From positions 24,916,501 through 24,980,500 of the forward strand of contig NC_012870.2 of NCBI RefSeq assembly GCF_000003195.3: a stretch of 64,000 bases of DNA. The letters run 5' to 3'. The translations under genes were made by a program, and so were the position numbers. Shown piece by piece: positions 45,077-56,700 of this stretch. The notes below the pieces were generated by a model that made no database searches, was not told where the DNA came from, and worked only from the letters and a program-made list of their open reading frames with translations. The first letter of the stretch is position 1. Every line of letters begins with the position of its first letter. The stretch is from Sorghum bicolor (taxonomy: Eukaryota; Streptophyta; Magnoliopsida; Poales; Poaceae).

Positions 45077-47500
45077 TCAAGCTTGAGATTTAGGGACCCA
45101 CATTTGCTTAGGGTCCTTGACCTTCTCTACTAGTTGCTTTGGCACCCAAATCTTCCTGGGCCTTTGCTTGTTGGGCGGCCCCATGAAGCTAACCTTGACC
45201 TTGCCACTCTTGTCTTTCCTTACAATGTAGTGAGCATTGAAGGCAAATGGTCTTGCATGCTTGGGCAAGGGTGGTGGTAGTGGTGCCTTACACTCATGAG
45301 CAAAGTGTCCTTCTTGACCACACTCAAAGCATCTCTTTGGCTTTGGCTTGCTTGGTTGATCATGAGTGGCTAGTGACTTGATGAGCTTTGTTTGATGAGC
45401 CTTGTAGCCAATCCCACTCTTATCCATCTTCATGACGGTGTTCATGAAAAGCTCACTTTGAAGGTCCATCCCTTTTGTGAACTTTGCTAACCCCATGGTT
45501 AGATGTTCCTTCTCTTTCTTGAGCTTGCTATTCTCTTGAGTTAGCTTCTTGATGATTGGGTCATTGTTGTTAGCTAACTCATCCAAGATGAATGTCTCAT
45601 CTTCTTCTTGCTTGTCATACATCAAACCAAGCTTGAGATATTGGTTTTCTTCCTTGAGCAACTTGTTCTCATATGCAAGCTTCTTGTCTTGATCAAGTGA
45701 CTCAATCACAATGGTCTTGTGCTTGGCTTGCTCTTGCAACTCTTTCTTGAGCATGACAATTTCTTCCTTGAGTTTGATAGTGTCATCATAGTTCTCGGCC
45801 ACTACCACTTTCTTGCCCTTGCAATGAACACATTTGCTTGTGCTCTCCACAAGTAGGTCATCACAAGATGTGGCTACATCAAGATTAGCAATATGGTTAG
45901 TAGCAACATGTGTTTCATCAATTGCAAGTTCATAAGAAATCTCAAGGTTGTCATAGTTTTCTTTTAGAGTTGTTAGTTCTTCTTTCATTGCTCTATATCT
46001 AGTGATAAGCTCATCATGAACACTCTCAAGTTTATCATATTTTTCTTTGAGCTCTTTTAAAGAGAGTTTGAGCTCCTTGAGCTTAGTGGTCATGATCTCA
46101 TTTTGGTCTCTAAGCTCATCACTAGACTTAAGCTTTGCTCGAAATGTTTCATTTTCAAGTTCAAGTTTTTCATTTTCACTTCGAGACTTTCTTATGACTT
46201 CTGTGTATTTGTTTTGCAATTTTACAAGTTCATCATAAGAAGGTGATTCAAATTCACTATCACTTTCACTACTCTCATCCTCACTTTGTACCTTCCGGTC
46301 ACCCTTAGCCATGAGGCATAGGTGTGTAGAGGATGTAGATGGTGGTGAAGATGACGGTGATGGAGCATCGATGGTAATGGCGGCAACCTTCTCATCATCA
46401 CTCTCGTTGCCGGAGGAGTCACCACTTGAGCTCTCAATGTCGGTGAGCCAATCACCAACAATGTAAGCCTTGCCATTCTTCTTCTTGTAATGCTCCTTCT
46501 TCTTGCCACCTTTCTTCTTGTATGGCTTCTTTTCATTCTTCTCATCATCACTTGAATCATCTTGCTCTTTGTTCTAATTCTTGTATTTGTCCTTCTTGGG
46601 CTTTGGACATTGATGAGCAAGATGGCCAAGCTCACCACAATTGTAGCAATCCATCTCAGAGATGGGTTTTCTCTTGCTACTTGTGAAGAACTTCTTCTTC
46701 TTGGAGTCAAAGTTGACTCAATTCTTGTTGAGCTTCTTCAACATCTTGGTGGTTCTTCTCACCATAAGAGCAATGGATACATCATCATCACTTGAAGTTG
46801 ATGACTCAACTTCAATCTTCTTGGCTTTGCCCTTGTGAGAAGATTTGAGAGCCAAGTCCTTCTTCTCCTTCTTGGCCGATGAGGAGCCATCTTGGGGGTT
46901 CATGTGCATGTACATCTCATGAGCATTGATCTTCCCCAATATGGCGGTTGGTGTAGTGGTGGAGAGATCGCCTTGATGAAGCACCGTTACTATGTGCCCA
47001 TATTTCTCAATGGGAAGCACACATAGTATCTTCCTTGCGACATCCGCCGCACTCATTTGAGTGAGCCCAAGTCCATTAAGCTCCTCTACAATCACATTCA
47101 AGCGAGAATACATTTCATTAGCATTTTCCTTGGGAAGCATTTCAAATGTATTAAGCTTGTTCATTACTAAGTGATAGCGTTCCTCACGTTCACTCTTTGA
47201 TCCCTCATGGAGCGCACAAAGTTCCTTCCATAGAGCATGGGTGGTTTTGTGGCTCCGAACGCGGTTGAACACCTCTTTGCAAAGACCTCTAAAGATGTGG
47301 TTTTTGGCCTTTGCATTCCACTTCTCGTTTTCTTGCTCTTGTGGAGTAAGAGCGGTGTCCTTTGCCGGAGGGGTAAACCCTTCGGTCGCAGCTTTTAGGC
47401 ACTTTACATCACATGCCTCAAGGTATGACTCCATCCGTATTTTCCAATACGGGAAGTCATCCCCATCGAACATGGGTGGCGGTCCATCCCCGTTAGACAT
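45077..47500 (-). pseudogene. Copia gag
   Basis: The frame starts MSNGDGPPPMFDGDDFPYWK (UBN2/DUF4219-type gag, WKIRMESYLEA, ALWKELCALHEG). A first CCHC knuckle, CYNCGELGHLAHQC, lies near 46630. A long Glu/Lys/Leu coiled coil covers about 45480-46270, and a second knuckle, CFECGQEGHFAHEC, lies near 45300. Two stops break the single frame: TGA at 46718-46720 and TAG at 46574-46576. Both follow AAGAAT. TGA in place of CGA would fit a CpG transition. The two zinc knuckles and long coiled coil suit the large Gag of Sireviruses, which packages the RNA. Confidence 0.9.
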
Positions 47501-47540
47501 CTTTCTCTAGGCGGTGAAGCCTAAGTAATGAGCACTAGGC

Positions 47541-47552
47541 TCCGATACCAAT
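47541..47552 (-). other. Copia primer binding site
   Basis: The minus strand reads TTGGTATCGGAG next to the 5' LTR end CCTTTCA. It resembles the initiator-Met tRNA primer site TGGTATCAGAGC. Confidence 0.88.
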
Positions 47553-49088
47553 TGAAAGGATTAAGATGCCCAAGAGGGGGGTGAATTGGGCTTCTCTAAA
47601 AATTTAAGCAACCTATAAGCTCCAATTCAACCCCTTGTGCCTAGTGTGACTAGAGAGCTACCGGATAAAAGTTTTGCAACCTAGTTCCAATCCTATTCTA
47701 GCATGACAATTCTAAGAATATAAAAACACAAAGTAAATGCTAGAATGTAAAGGAGTAGTCGAAGAAAGTGCTCGGCGATGTTTTGTTGAGGTATCGGAGA
47801 GTCGCCACTCTCCACTAGTCCTCGTTGGAGCACCCGCGCAAGGGTCTTGCTCCCCCTTGGTCCGTGCAAGGACCAAGTGCTCTCTACGGGCTGATTCTTC
47901 GACACTCCGTCGCGGTGAATCGCCTAAAACCGCTCACAAGCTTGACACGAGCCACCCACAAGAACTTCGGGCGGTCTTCGTGCCTCCAATCACCACCGAA
48001 CCGTCTAGGTGATGGCGATCACCAAGAGTAATAAACAAAGAACTCTCACTTGACCCAAACAAGGCTCTAGAGAGTGGTGGATGCACACTTCTTGGAATTC
48101 ACTAGAGAAGGATTCTCTCAAGAAATCACTCAAAGCTCAATCCTCTCTAGGCTCTTGCTACTCTCTTGCTCCACAACAAGTTTCTCTGATGTTCAAATGG
48201 GCAAGAGAGCTCTCATGGACGAGGTGGAGGAGTATAAATACTCTCCACGAAGTCCAAAGGTCAGCCAACCGTTTTCCACTGAAAACGGGGTCACCGGACG
48301 CTGTTAATGTTGCACCGGACGCTCTACACCGAGCGTCCGGTGACACACAACGGCTAACTGTACCTGCGTCTGACAGGTCATCGGACGCTACCTCTTAGCG
48401 TTTGGTGGCACCGTCCGGTGCTCCGAGGAGTTTTACAAACTCCCTGAGTATGGGACCGGACGCTACCCGGTGCGTCCGGTGCTAGCGTCCGGTGCTCAAG
48501 GGAAGTTTACAACCTCCCTGGGTGTGGGACCAGACGCTGCCCGGTGAGTTTGGTGCCAGCGTCCGGTGCCTAACCCTAAGCACCGAAACCCTCCAACGGC
48601 TAAGGACCTCACCGAACGCACTCACAGAGCGTCCGGTGTAGCATCCGGTGCCTTCTTAGGCACCCTAACTTCGTCGAAACGCGATCGTTCCAAAATGAAG
48701 TTGGTTCCTCTCGATCTAAGGACTATCTCTGAGCTGCCTAGTGCTAGGTTTACCAAGTGTGCACCACACCTAAACCTAAAGCCTTGCTTAAGTCAAGCTA
48801 CTAGATCAAAGCCCCTCTTAATAGTACGGTCAAAGGAAAACAAAGTCCTAAACTACTCTAAGTGCCCTTCTACACCATATGGCACTTAGATCTAGTCTAG
48901 TCTTGACGATGTCCATCCACCCTTTGAAAACCGAAACGATTTCCACTATTAAGTAGGCATAAACGTCCTTGTCCATGGAGTACCTATTACCCTCACTAAT
49001 GACTTTGCCTCTGCAAAACACACGTTAGTCATAGTAATCAACATTGTCCTTAATCACCGAAATCACTAGGGGCCTAGATGCTCTTTCA
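47553..49088 (-). repeat. Copia 5' LTR
   Basis: It is followed leftward by the primer site and gag. A TATA-like box is at 48233-48240, and the CACCGGAC palindrome cluster is at 48291-48652. It pairs with 1518-3055. Confidence 0.93.
48291..48652. repeat. CACCGGAC palindrome cluster in the 5' LTR
   Basis: Same array as in the 3' LTR. Several copies have decayed by C-to-T or G-to-A changes at CpG (for example ATCGGACG, GCGTTTGG), as expected in methylated DNA. Confidence 0.75.
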
Positions 49089-49093
49089 GTAAC

Positions 49094-49307
49094 AAATAAA
49101 TTTCAAGACTTGTTGTTGTATGAAATGTATTATGTATGAAATGGATTAAGTTTTTTAAGCTCTACTCATTATTGGATTCTGGATGAAAACGTGGATTGTT
49201 TCGAGTTCTCCCGTTGGGTGTGCTCGACAGAGCTGACTGGAATAACTATCTTTAGGGATACTTAGTGTCTAATGAAAGACAAGTACTCCAAAATTGCGTT
49301 ATTTCAG
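49094..49307. mobile_element. Right end of the old LTR-like repeat
   Basis: This is the continuation of 1-1517 across the Copia insertion. It ends near TTATTTCA at 49307, where MATH-coding sequence begins abruptly. I infer that the old element landed in the MATH-BTB paralogue. Its own target duplication cannot be seen, because the other end lies outside the window. Confidence 0.5.
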
Positions 49308-49837
49308 GGGGTTCTGCCACACTAGAATAGTGCCACAGACGGCTTCTTTAATGTTAACATCCTTGTAGATGATGATGTTGCACCTTATAGTGAAGCTATC
49401 ATTTTTCAGATATCTTTGCTTTAAACATAGCAACTTGTAAGCATCATGACTACAGAATTTGTGATTTCCCTTTGCGTGACCAAGCAATGACTGGTTATTG
49501 GTCCGGACCTGATCAACAACGAAGCTGAACTCATACTGCACCATCAAAGGATCGACAACGTTGCCTTGATCAAGGAAGAGATAAAAGGACATGTAGCCAT
49601 CGCTACCTGGTTCGTAGGCATTAGAGTACCACTAGAGAATCCACCGGTGGCCTCCAATTTTGAAATGGCGAGATTCTATGCACTCGCCATTGGGGATGTC
49701 CTTGACGAGAGAGGAATACCCATTGACCACTAACAGGTGGTACCCGCTGTAGGTGATAGCAGTAGTGTCTCTGAAGCAGGTTGCGGTGGCCTGACCTCTC
49801 CAACAAAAGATATGCCAGCAAATGACAAGGAAGCCAT
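49308..49837 (-). pseudogene. MATH-BTB paralogue, truncated after the MATH domain
   Basis: From ATG at 49837 the sequence encodes MASLSFAGISFVGEVRPPQP, then, after a frameshift, the MATH domain (HLLVVNGYSSLVKDIPNGEC, YLFLDQGNVVDPLMVQYEFS, KNDSFTIRC). It is a close relative of 59010-60788. TAG near 49622 replaces a Gln codon (WTLQCYPNG in the relative). The BTB and BACK parts are gone, cut at 49308 by the old LTR-like repeat. A TATA-like motif (minus CTACATATACAAG, near 49947-49957) is shared with the relative, showing that the whole promoter was duplicated too. Confidence 0.88.
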
Positions 49838-49957
49838 GATTCCAGTACTGAAGATATGAGATGGTGTTTGCTCGGATGCTGGCACCTGGTAAAGAGGCTA
49901 GGAAGAACAATTGAACTAGAACGGTGGAGGAGCACTACCATGCACTTGTATATGTAG

Positions 49958-50340
49958 GTGTTGATGCCCTGTATACAGTGACGAAGCTCGTCAATTCCGA
50001 AGCCTAGGGACCACTATCAAAACATGTATACCACCCGCACCAGATTAAAACACCGCCAGCATGGGGTGTAATACCAATAGATAACAAAGGTAGCTCATAA
50101 ATGCGTAAGTTTTGATGATATCTCAGTTCCATATTTAAATCCACAACATAATTTATGGAAACATAAAAGTGGTTGAAAGATACCTAATTAATGATGGTTT
50201 GGTTCACCCTTGCCTCTCATATCTTCATAAAAAATGTTATCAACATTAGAAATAACTTAGGGATTATTTCGCAAACCGTATAAATTGCTATTTGGTTCTA
50301 CTATTTCTGGTTCTTCGATAACCTCTGATTCTTCTGCTAC
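49958..50340. other. Intergenic stretch
   Basis: I see no gene, repeat or element end in this A/T-rich stretch. Confidence 0.5.
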
Positions 50341-50401
50341 TTCTGATTGTGTTTATGCAGAAGGATGGGCTTCTGATTGTGCTTGTGCAGAAGGATGGGT
50401 T
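50341..50401. repeat. Tandem 30-bp duplication
   Basis: CTGATTGTGTTTATGCAGAA and CTGATTGTGCTTGTGCAGAA begin two adjacent 30-bp units. The block lies at the 5' edge of the LINE fragment. Confidence 0.75.
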
Positions 50402-52140
50402 TGGCGTAGGAGCAGGAGCAAACAAAAGGATTCCAATGTCTTGTCCACTTGATTACATAAAAATTAATTTCCACAAGAGTGAATTATTTTGCTTTGGGGA
50501 GGCTAAACAATACGAGCAAGAATATGCACAACTGATTAGTTGCAGGACAGGTATTTACCCCTTTAAATACTTGGGAATCCCAATGCATACAAAAAAATTA
50601 GGTAATAAAGATTGGCAAGCTATAGAAGATAGGTTTGAAAAGAAATTGAGCTGTTGGAAAGAAAAATTACTCTCAGTAGGAGGGCATTTAGTTCTAATTA
50701 ATTCGGTGCTATCAAGCTTACCGATGTTTATGATGTCCTTCTGAGGTATCTAAGGGGTGTTACATAGACTTGATGTTTTTAGATCAAGATTCTTCTGGCA
50801 GAATGACCAACAAAAGAGAAAATACCGCTTAGTAAAATAGACTGTGATGTGCGAGCTGAAAGAACAAGGCAGTTTGGGTGTTACTAATTTTGAGATCCAA
50901 AATAGATGCCTACTTAGTAAATGGTGGGTCAAATTATGTAACAAAGATGGCTTATGGCAACAATTGATTAAAAATAAATACTTAAAAAATAAAACAGTTG
51001 GAGAAGTTCAAAAGAAGGCAACAGATTCTCATTTATGGAAAGGCCTTGTAAATATCAAAGATCAGGTCATACAACTTGGAAGATTTAATCTAAGAAACGG
51101 AAAATAAACGAGGTTCTGGGAAGATATTTGGATTGGGAGTTGTTCTCTTCGAACTAAATTCCCAAGGTTGTTCAACATAGTGCACAAGAAATACGACACT
51201 GTGTCAAATGTGTTGTCATCTAATCCACTTAATGTTTCTTTTTGGAGGGCGTTAGTGGAAAATAACTTGTGGGATTGGAATAGGATCGTTGCATCAGTAG
51301 CAACTTTGTAGTTACAAGAAGAAAATGACGTCTTTGTTTGGTCTCTAAACTCGAATGGTTTATTTACAGTTCGATCAATGTATGTGTATTTAGTCAATAA
51401 TGGTGTGCAGGTCTCAATGGAAATTTGGCATGCCAAGTTATCTATGAAAATAAAAGTCTTTATGTGGTACTTAAATAAGGGTTTTTTTTGAGTTTTGACA
51501 AAGGACAACTTAGCAAAAAGAAATTGGAAGAGACATATAGGTTGGTTCTTCTTTCTATAATACTCTAGAATCAATCTAGCACTTTTTTTTAAATGTGCCT
51601 ATGCTATGTTTCTGTGGACAGCAGTACACATGGTTTTGGGCATTGCCCAACCCACGGATGCTAATGATCTTTTTAATTGTTGGTCAAATGGAGGGGGAAC
51701 TAATCACAATCTAAACTTATTGACTTCTACCGTCATATTATGTTGGTCATATCAAGAAATGAAATTGTTTTTGATAAATATAGATCTAAATCTTTTTTGC
51801 AGGTGCTATTCAGAGGGACGTACTGTCTCCGACAACGGGCCATGTTACAACATTTTGAAGACCGTCAGCAACAGTTAGTCGACACTTGTCGGTCTCTTGA
51901 AACTTCGTGTCTCTAGATGTTTTCATTCTTTAGCTGGTCGTATGTTTTTAGGATTGATTTACATTGATCTTCGTGTGTCGAACTTTTTTCAGTTACTGGG
52001 TTTTCCTTTGTCTACTTATGACCTCGGTTGTGTTAATATTTGGCTTTCCCGTGACAGTTTGTTAGACCTTATAATAATTTGGTCTGAGTTCATCCCATTT
52101 GGATGAATGAAGTCGGATAGACTATCTATTCTTTATTAAA
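50402..52140 (+). mobile_element. 5'-truncated L1-type LINE remnant
   Basis: Frames encode the end of a non-LTR reverse transcriptase (INFHKSELFCFGEAKQYEQE, YLGIPMHTKKLGNKDW, LSCWKEKLLSVGGHLVLINS), the following linker (YRLVK, GSLGVTNFEIQNRCLLSKWW) and traces of the zf-RVT region to about 51800. Stops (for example near 50742, 50838 and 51307) and frameshifts are frequent. The RT catalytic core, endonuclease and ORF1 are absent. The 3' end is near 52140, where a short A run ends a TTTGG/GATGAATGAAG tail. Confidence 0.82.
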
Positions 52141-52669
52141 AAATCAATTAATCATTCATGAAATTTTTTTATCAGGAAGAATTGTAGAATTTATTCGAGA
52201 ATGAGGAACTAGAATTTACTAGGGCTCAAAGCCTCATTCAGTCAGAAAGTATAGTATGGATGTGTCCTAGTGGTGGTGGCTGGTACGATGTGGCGCTCTG
52301 TCTACGCTGGACGCTGCGACAAGGATGCTGGTGCCCGGCTCGCTAGCCAGGCGGTGCGCGAGGCTGTGAGCAGCGACTAGGCGCCAGGCCCCGGGCGTGT
52401 AGCCGCCTAGCGGGCCTCGGGCAGTCAGGTGGATAGCCTCTTGCGGGCTGCGGCAGGGGCGATTTGTCGGCCGACAGCTGCTGCCTGCTACAGCTGGGTT
52501 GACTCTTTGACGGATGAGAGATGACGGGTGGAGACGCCGAGTCGGGATTGCGGTGGGGTAGCGGGGCGGCGGGCGGAGAAGGATCGTGGTCGCGGCGGAG
52601 TCAGGTCTTCTCTCTCCCCTACACGTGTTGGGTCGGTTGGGAGTAAAAATCTGGCCCAATCTTTCCTCA
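52141..52669. other. Intergenic stretch with a GC-rich patch
   Basis: A GC-rich patch (about 52280-52640) contains a 151-codon minus-strand frame rich in Arg, Pro and Ser. It matches no family and looks like chance in GC-rich DNA, so no gene is called. Confidence 0.45.
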
Positions 52670-52974
52670 CCCAACAACTTTTCACTTAGCTTATTAAATC
52701 TTTCGACATATGAATAGAGCATTAAATGTAGATAAAATAACTTATTATACAGTTTGATTGTAAGTAGCGTGATAATTTTTTAAAAAGATAATTAGTCAAT
52801 AATTAATCACAATTGCTACAGTGACCAATGTGTGCTAATGGTGGATTAATTAAGTTTAATAGATTTATCTCGTAGTTTTGAGACGACCTATACAATTTGA
52901 TTAGTCTATGTTTAACTTCAAATATGTGTCGGCATAACATCCAAAAATTTTTCCTTTTTAAACTAAACAAGGTC
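52670..52974. mobile_element. Degenerate Tourist-like MITE
   Basis: Several strings recall the MITE at 25015-25257: GAGCATTAAATGTAGATAAAA, ACAGTTTGAT, TTAGTC and the end AAACTAAACAAGGTC. The left terminus is not clear. It is probably a distant member of the same family. Confidence 0.55.
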
Positions 52975-53021
52975 TTAGTAAGGCGCTCGCGCTCCACAAT
53001 GGATGGGAGGCCTAGAGTGAA

Positions 53022-53073
53022 ATTTAGGGACTAGGGTTTAGGGTTTTAGGTATAGGGTTTAGGGTTTAGGCTT
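53022..53073 (+). repeat. Interstitial telomere-like tract
   Basis: Several copies of TTTAGGG, the plant telomere repeat, and one-base variants occur in about 50 bp. The array is too short and impure to be a telomere. Confidence 0.75.
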
Positions 53074-53657
53074 TAAAAGAAAAAGAAAATAATCGTTTGA
53101 TTTTTCTCCCTAGTATATAAAATAGATTTTTAACCTCTCTCGATTTTTAAAAATTATTCAGTTTTACACTGTGAGCAGTTGTGATGGTGGCTTGCTGATG
53201 TGCCGCTACGTCAAAGGAGATAATTAGACTAATAAGTTCAAAGTTCAAGAAGTTCATGAGACTAATATCCAAACATATTTTAACATAAGATTAATACAAC
53301 TAAAAATCCTAAAACTTAGTTTAATCTTATAAAATTTATTTTAGCTCAAAATTTTTTGAAACTAGCTTTAGATTTTTTTTTTCTTCATCTAAAATCATGC
53401 TCGATATTGTGGTGCCTAGCTTGAAATATCTTGTTCATGTCACTTGATTCAATTCGTACAACTATCATGACTAGTGTGCTACCATCTAGATTTTACTGCC
53501 ACGTTACGCTCCATAATTCATTGCGCTAAAACTCAACTAAATAATATTTGTAAAACTTAATTAAATATATCAAACAGAGGGTGAATACATGTTGCCACTA
53601 ACAAAACTACTTTGAAAAATCATCTAGGGTAGGAGATCAATGCCCTCTACAATCCTT
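53074..53657. other. Intergenic stretch
   Basis: A/T-rich, with no gene or element that I can support. Confidence 0.5.
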
Positions 53658-53775
53658 TTTTTTAAGGTCCGGTTACCCGGCCATATATTGATAAGAGGGG
53701 ATAAGAGTTTTACAGCATAGACGCGAGAGGCGCAGCCCACAGCAGCAGACTGCTACCGGGGAAAAATACAATTAG

Positions 53776-56700
53776 CTATATTCTCCCAAAGTTGTGGCCA
53801 ACAAAGAGGGATCTAAGAGCTTTTCCACCGGCATTAGCCCATAAGAAGGCTTCTTCGCTGATTTGGCCAAAGACCTGTACCGCCGTGCAAGTCTTGTTGT
53901 TGAAGACAGCAACATTTCGCCGATTCCAGATGCACCATAGCGTGAGGATGGCCAGTGTGTGGCCCTTTTTGCTCCCGCGATCAATCATCACTAGGAACCA
54001 ATCTTCGACGTCTCTTGTTTCGCCCCACTGTACCGGTTGTAGATTGTTGCAGTTACTCCAGGTAGCTATCCGGTCCCATACAGTCCGGGAGAAGGGGCAG
54101 TCGATGAATAGGTGTGTGATAGTCTCCAAGTTCCGAACGCATAAGCCACAGAAATAATTGTTTTCCAAGCCGCGCACCTGCAGTCTTGCCGCTGTCCATA
54201 GGCGATCCTGTAATAGTAGCCAGAGAAAAAATTTGCATTTTGGAGGTGCCCATGCCTTCCATATCAGCCTAGGAAAATTGGAGAGTATGCAGCCGCTGAA
54301 TTGGATGTTATATGCAGATTTTGCAGTATACTTCCTGGAAGGGTCGAGCTTCCAACAAAACTGATCTTTCTCAGAGGTGTCTAGGTTAAGTTCCAAGGAT
54401 TGCAACACATTCCAGAGCCCAAAGAATTCAGCAAGAAGGTCATTGTTCAGACTGTAGGCGATGTATTTGATCCATTTGCCATTCTGTGGAGCATCATGCA
54501 CTGTTCTGTTCTTCCTTCTGCTTTGACCGTACAACAGCGGGAAACGGAGCAGCAGAGGTCGACCATGTGCCCAGCTAGAGTGCCAGAACAAAGCTTTTTG
54601 TCCATTCCGTAGAGAGACTGTGGTTGCTGCCACAAAAAGGGCAGCGTCGGCATCGTCGATTGGAAGTGTCGTTCCCAGCCATGCTTTATGGGGCTCTGCC
54701 CAAGCATACCATAACCACCGGAGACAAAGTGCCCGGCTGAATTTCTCCAGGTCTAGGATGCCTAACCCTCCAAATTCAACAGGCTTCATGGCTAGACTTC
54801 AGGCCACCTTACATTTGCTGCATGTTAATTCACTGTCACCAGCCCACAGAAATCGGCGACGTGCTTTATCTATATCTTTCAGGAATTCTTTTGGAACCTT
54901 GAGTGCTGAAAGAAGATAGATTGGGATTGCACTCAGGACTGAGCGCACCAGCTCACGCCGTCCAGCTCTATTAAGGAGACGACCTTGCCATCCTGTCAGC
55001 TTCGTTTTTGCTCTGTCCAAGACATTCTGTAGGTGCACCAATTTGAGGCGGCCTAATGTAATTGGCAGTCCTAAGTACCTTATTGGGAAGGATACTTTTT
55101 GACCTGCAAATGGCTCAAGAATGTGGTCCACATCAATTCCCAGACATCTGATGGGCGCGACCATACATTTCGCGAGATTTAGCTTAAGGCCACTCACATT
55201 TCCAAACTGCTCCCGGATGCTGAGGAGTGCACGGACTTCTTGTACCGGATTGAGGAAAATGACAGCATCATCAGCATACAGTGACAATCTCAGCTTAGCG
55301 TACTTACCACGCAACGGACTTAGAATCCCATCCTCTGTGGCAATGTCAAGAATCCGCTGCAAAGCATCGATGGCGAGGATGAACAGATACGGGGATAGCG
55401 GATCACCCTGACGAAGTCCCCGCGCATGGTTTATTCTTTCCCCTGGAACTCCATTCAGCAAAACTGAGGAGTGTGCACTACTGAAAAGGAGGCTTAACCA
55501 ATTCCTCCACCAGCAACTGAAACCTCTTTGCTCGAGTAGTTCAAGGACATACGCCCAGGAGACTGTGTCAAAGGCCTTAGAGATATCCAGTTTGAAAAGA
55601 AGGGCCGGCGTCTTCATCCTATGGTATGCTCTGGCTAAATTCCGCACATACAGGAAGTTGTCTTGGATACAACAGCCTTGGATGAATGCACTTTGTGAGC
55701 TGGAAATAAACTAGTCAATGTGTGCTGACAATCGTATAGATAATGTCTTCGTGATCAGCTTTGCAAAGGAGTTTATTAAACTAATTGGTCTAAAATCTGT
55801 TGCATGTTCAGCGATGTCCTTCTTCGGGATGAGGGCAATAAACGCCCCATTGAGGCGCTCCAAAGGCCCAGTACGGAGGTGGTAGAAGCAGTCTATCGCA
55901 GCCATAAGGTCATTCTTGATGATGTGCCAGCAAGCCTTGTAAAAGGTTCCAGTGAAACCATCAGGTCCAGGGGCTTTGTCTCCCGGCAGTGCATGAACTG
56001 TGTTCATGATTTCCTCCTCTGTGAATGGGAGGTCAAGCGCTGGGTCATTGACCTGGCTGAGTTGAAGTCGATCCCAATCAAGCGTACATGTTCTCTGCGA
56101 TGTGGCTCCAAGGATGAGCGCAAAATAATGGTGCAAAGTGGCCTCCTTCTCATTGTGATTCCAGATAATGCTGCCATTGCCTTGTTTGAGGTAGGCGATC
56201 AGGTTTCTGTTTCTTCGGTTCTTGGCCTTCTGATGGAAGAATTTAGTACATGCATCACCCTCTTTTATTTGTAGCAGCCGGGAGCTCTGCCGTCTTCGAG
56301 AGCGCTCAATAGCTGCCCACCCTAGCACCCTGGCTTTGAGTTCTTTGTGCAGTCCTAGCTCTTGAGAGGTATTAGGGGCCTAGATTCTTGAGCAGCATCT
56401 AGGCGAAGGATGACTTCATTTGCCATAAGGAGTTGTGTTCGAGCTTCACTAAATAGCGTCCTGCTCCAGTGTCGAAGGGATCTTGCTGTGGTGGAAAGGC
56501 GGTTGCAGAAGACCATTAAGGGAGATGTTCCTCGTACCGGGCTACTCCATGCAGCAGAAACAATGTCTAGGAAGGTCGGCACGCGTATCCAGAATTGCTC
56601 AAATTTGAAGCTGAATACCCTTGGCGCCTGTTGCTGACTGCCAAGAAGAAGAGGGGAATGATCTGAAAGGGAACTAGACAGTGCTTGAAGGGTGACAGAA

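Larger units (their letters stand above)
1518..49088 (-). mobile_element. Sirevirus-like Copia retrotransposon split by nested insertions
   Basis: Two LTRs of 1538 and 1536 bp (1518-3055 and 47553-49088) bound the element. Both start TGAAAGGAT and end CTCTTTCA on the plus strand. The flanks carry a perfect 5-bp duplication, GTAAC, at 1513-1517 and 49089-49093. Coding direction is minus: gag (47500), protease, integrase, RT-RNase H (33524), then an accessory ORF (27915 to 3511). The integrase-before-RT order defines Ty1/Copia. The long LTRs, GTCCGGTG palindromes, repeated polypurine motifs and ORF after pol are traits of the Sirevirus (SIRE/Maximus) lineage. Removing Gypsy-1, the hAT element and Gypsy-2 leaves about 13 kb. 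Several frames are broken, so this copy is not autonomous. Confidence 0.93.

Noticed and set aside
52267..52722. 151-codon minus-strand frame
   Set aside because: Composition-driven frame rich in Arg, Pro and Ser, with no domain and no gene context.
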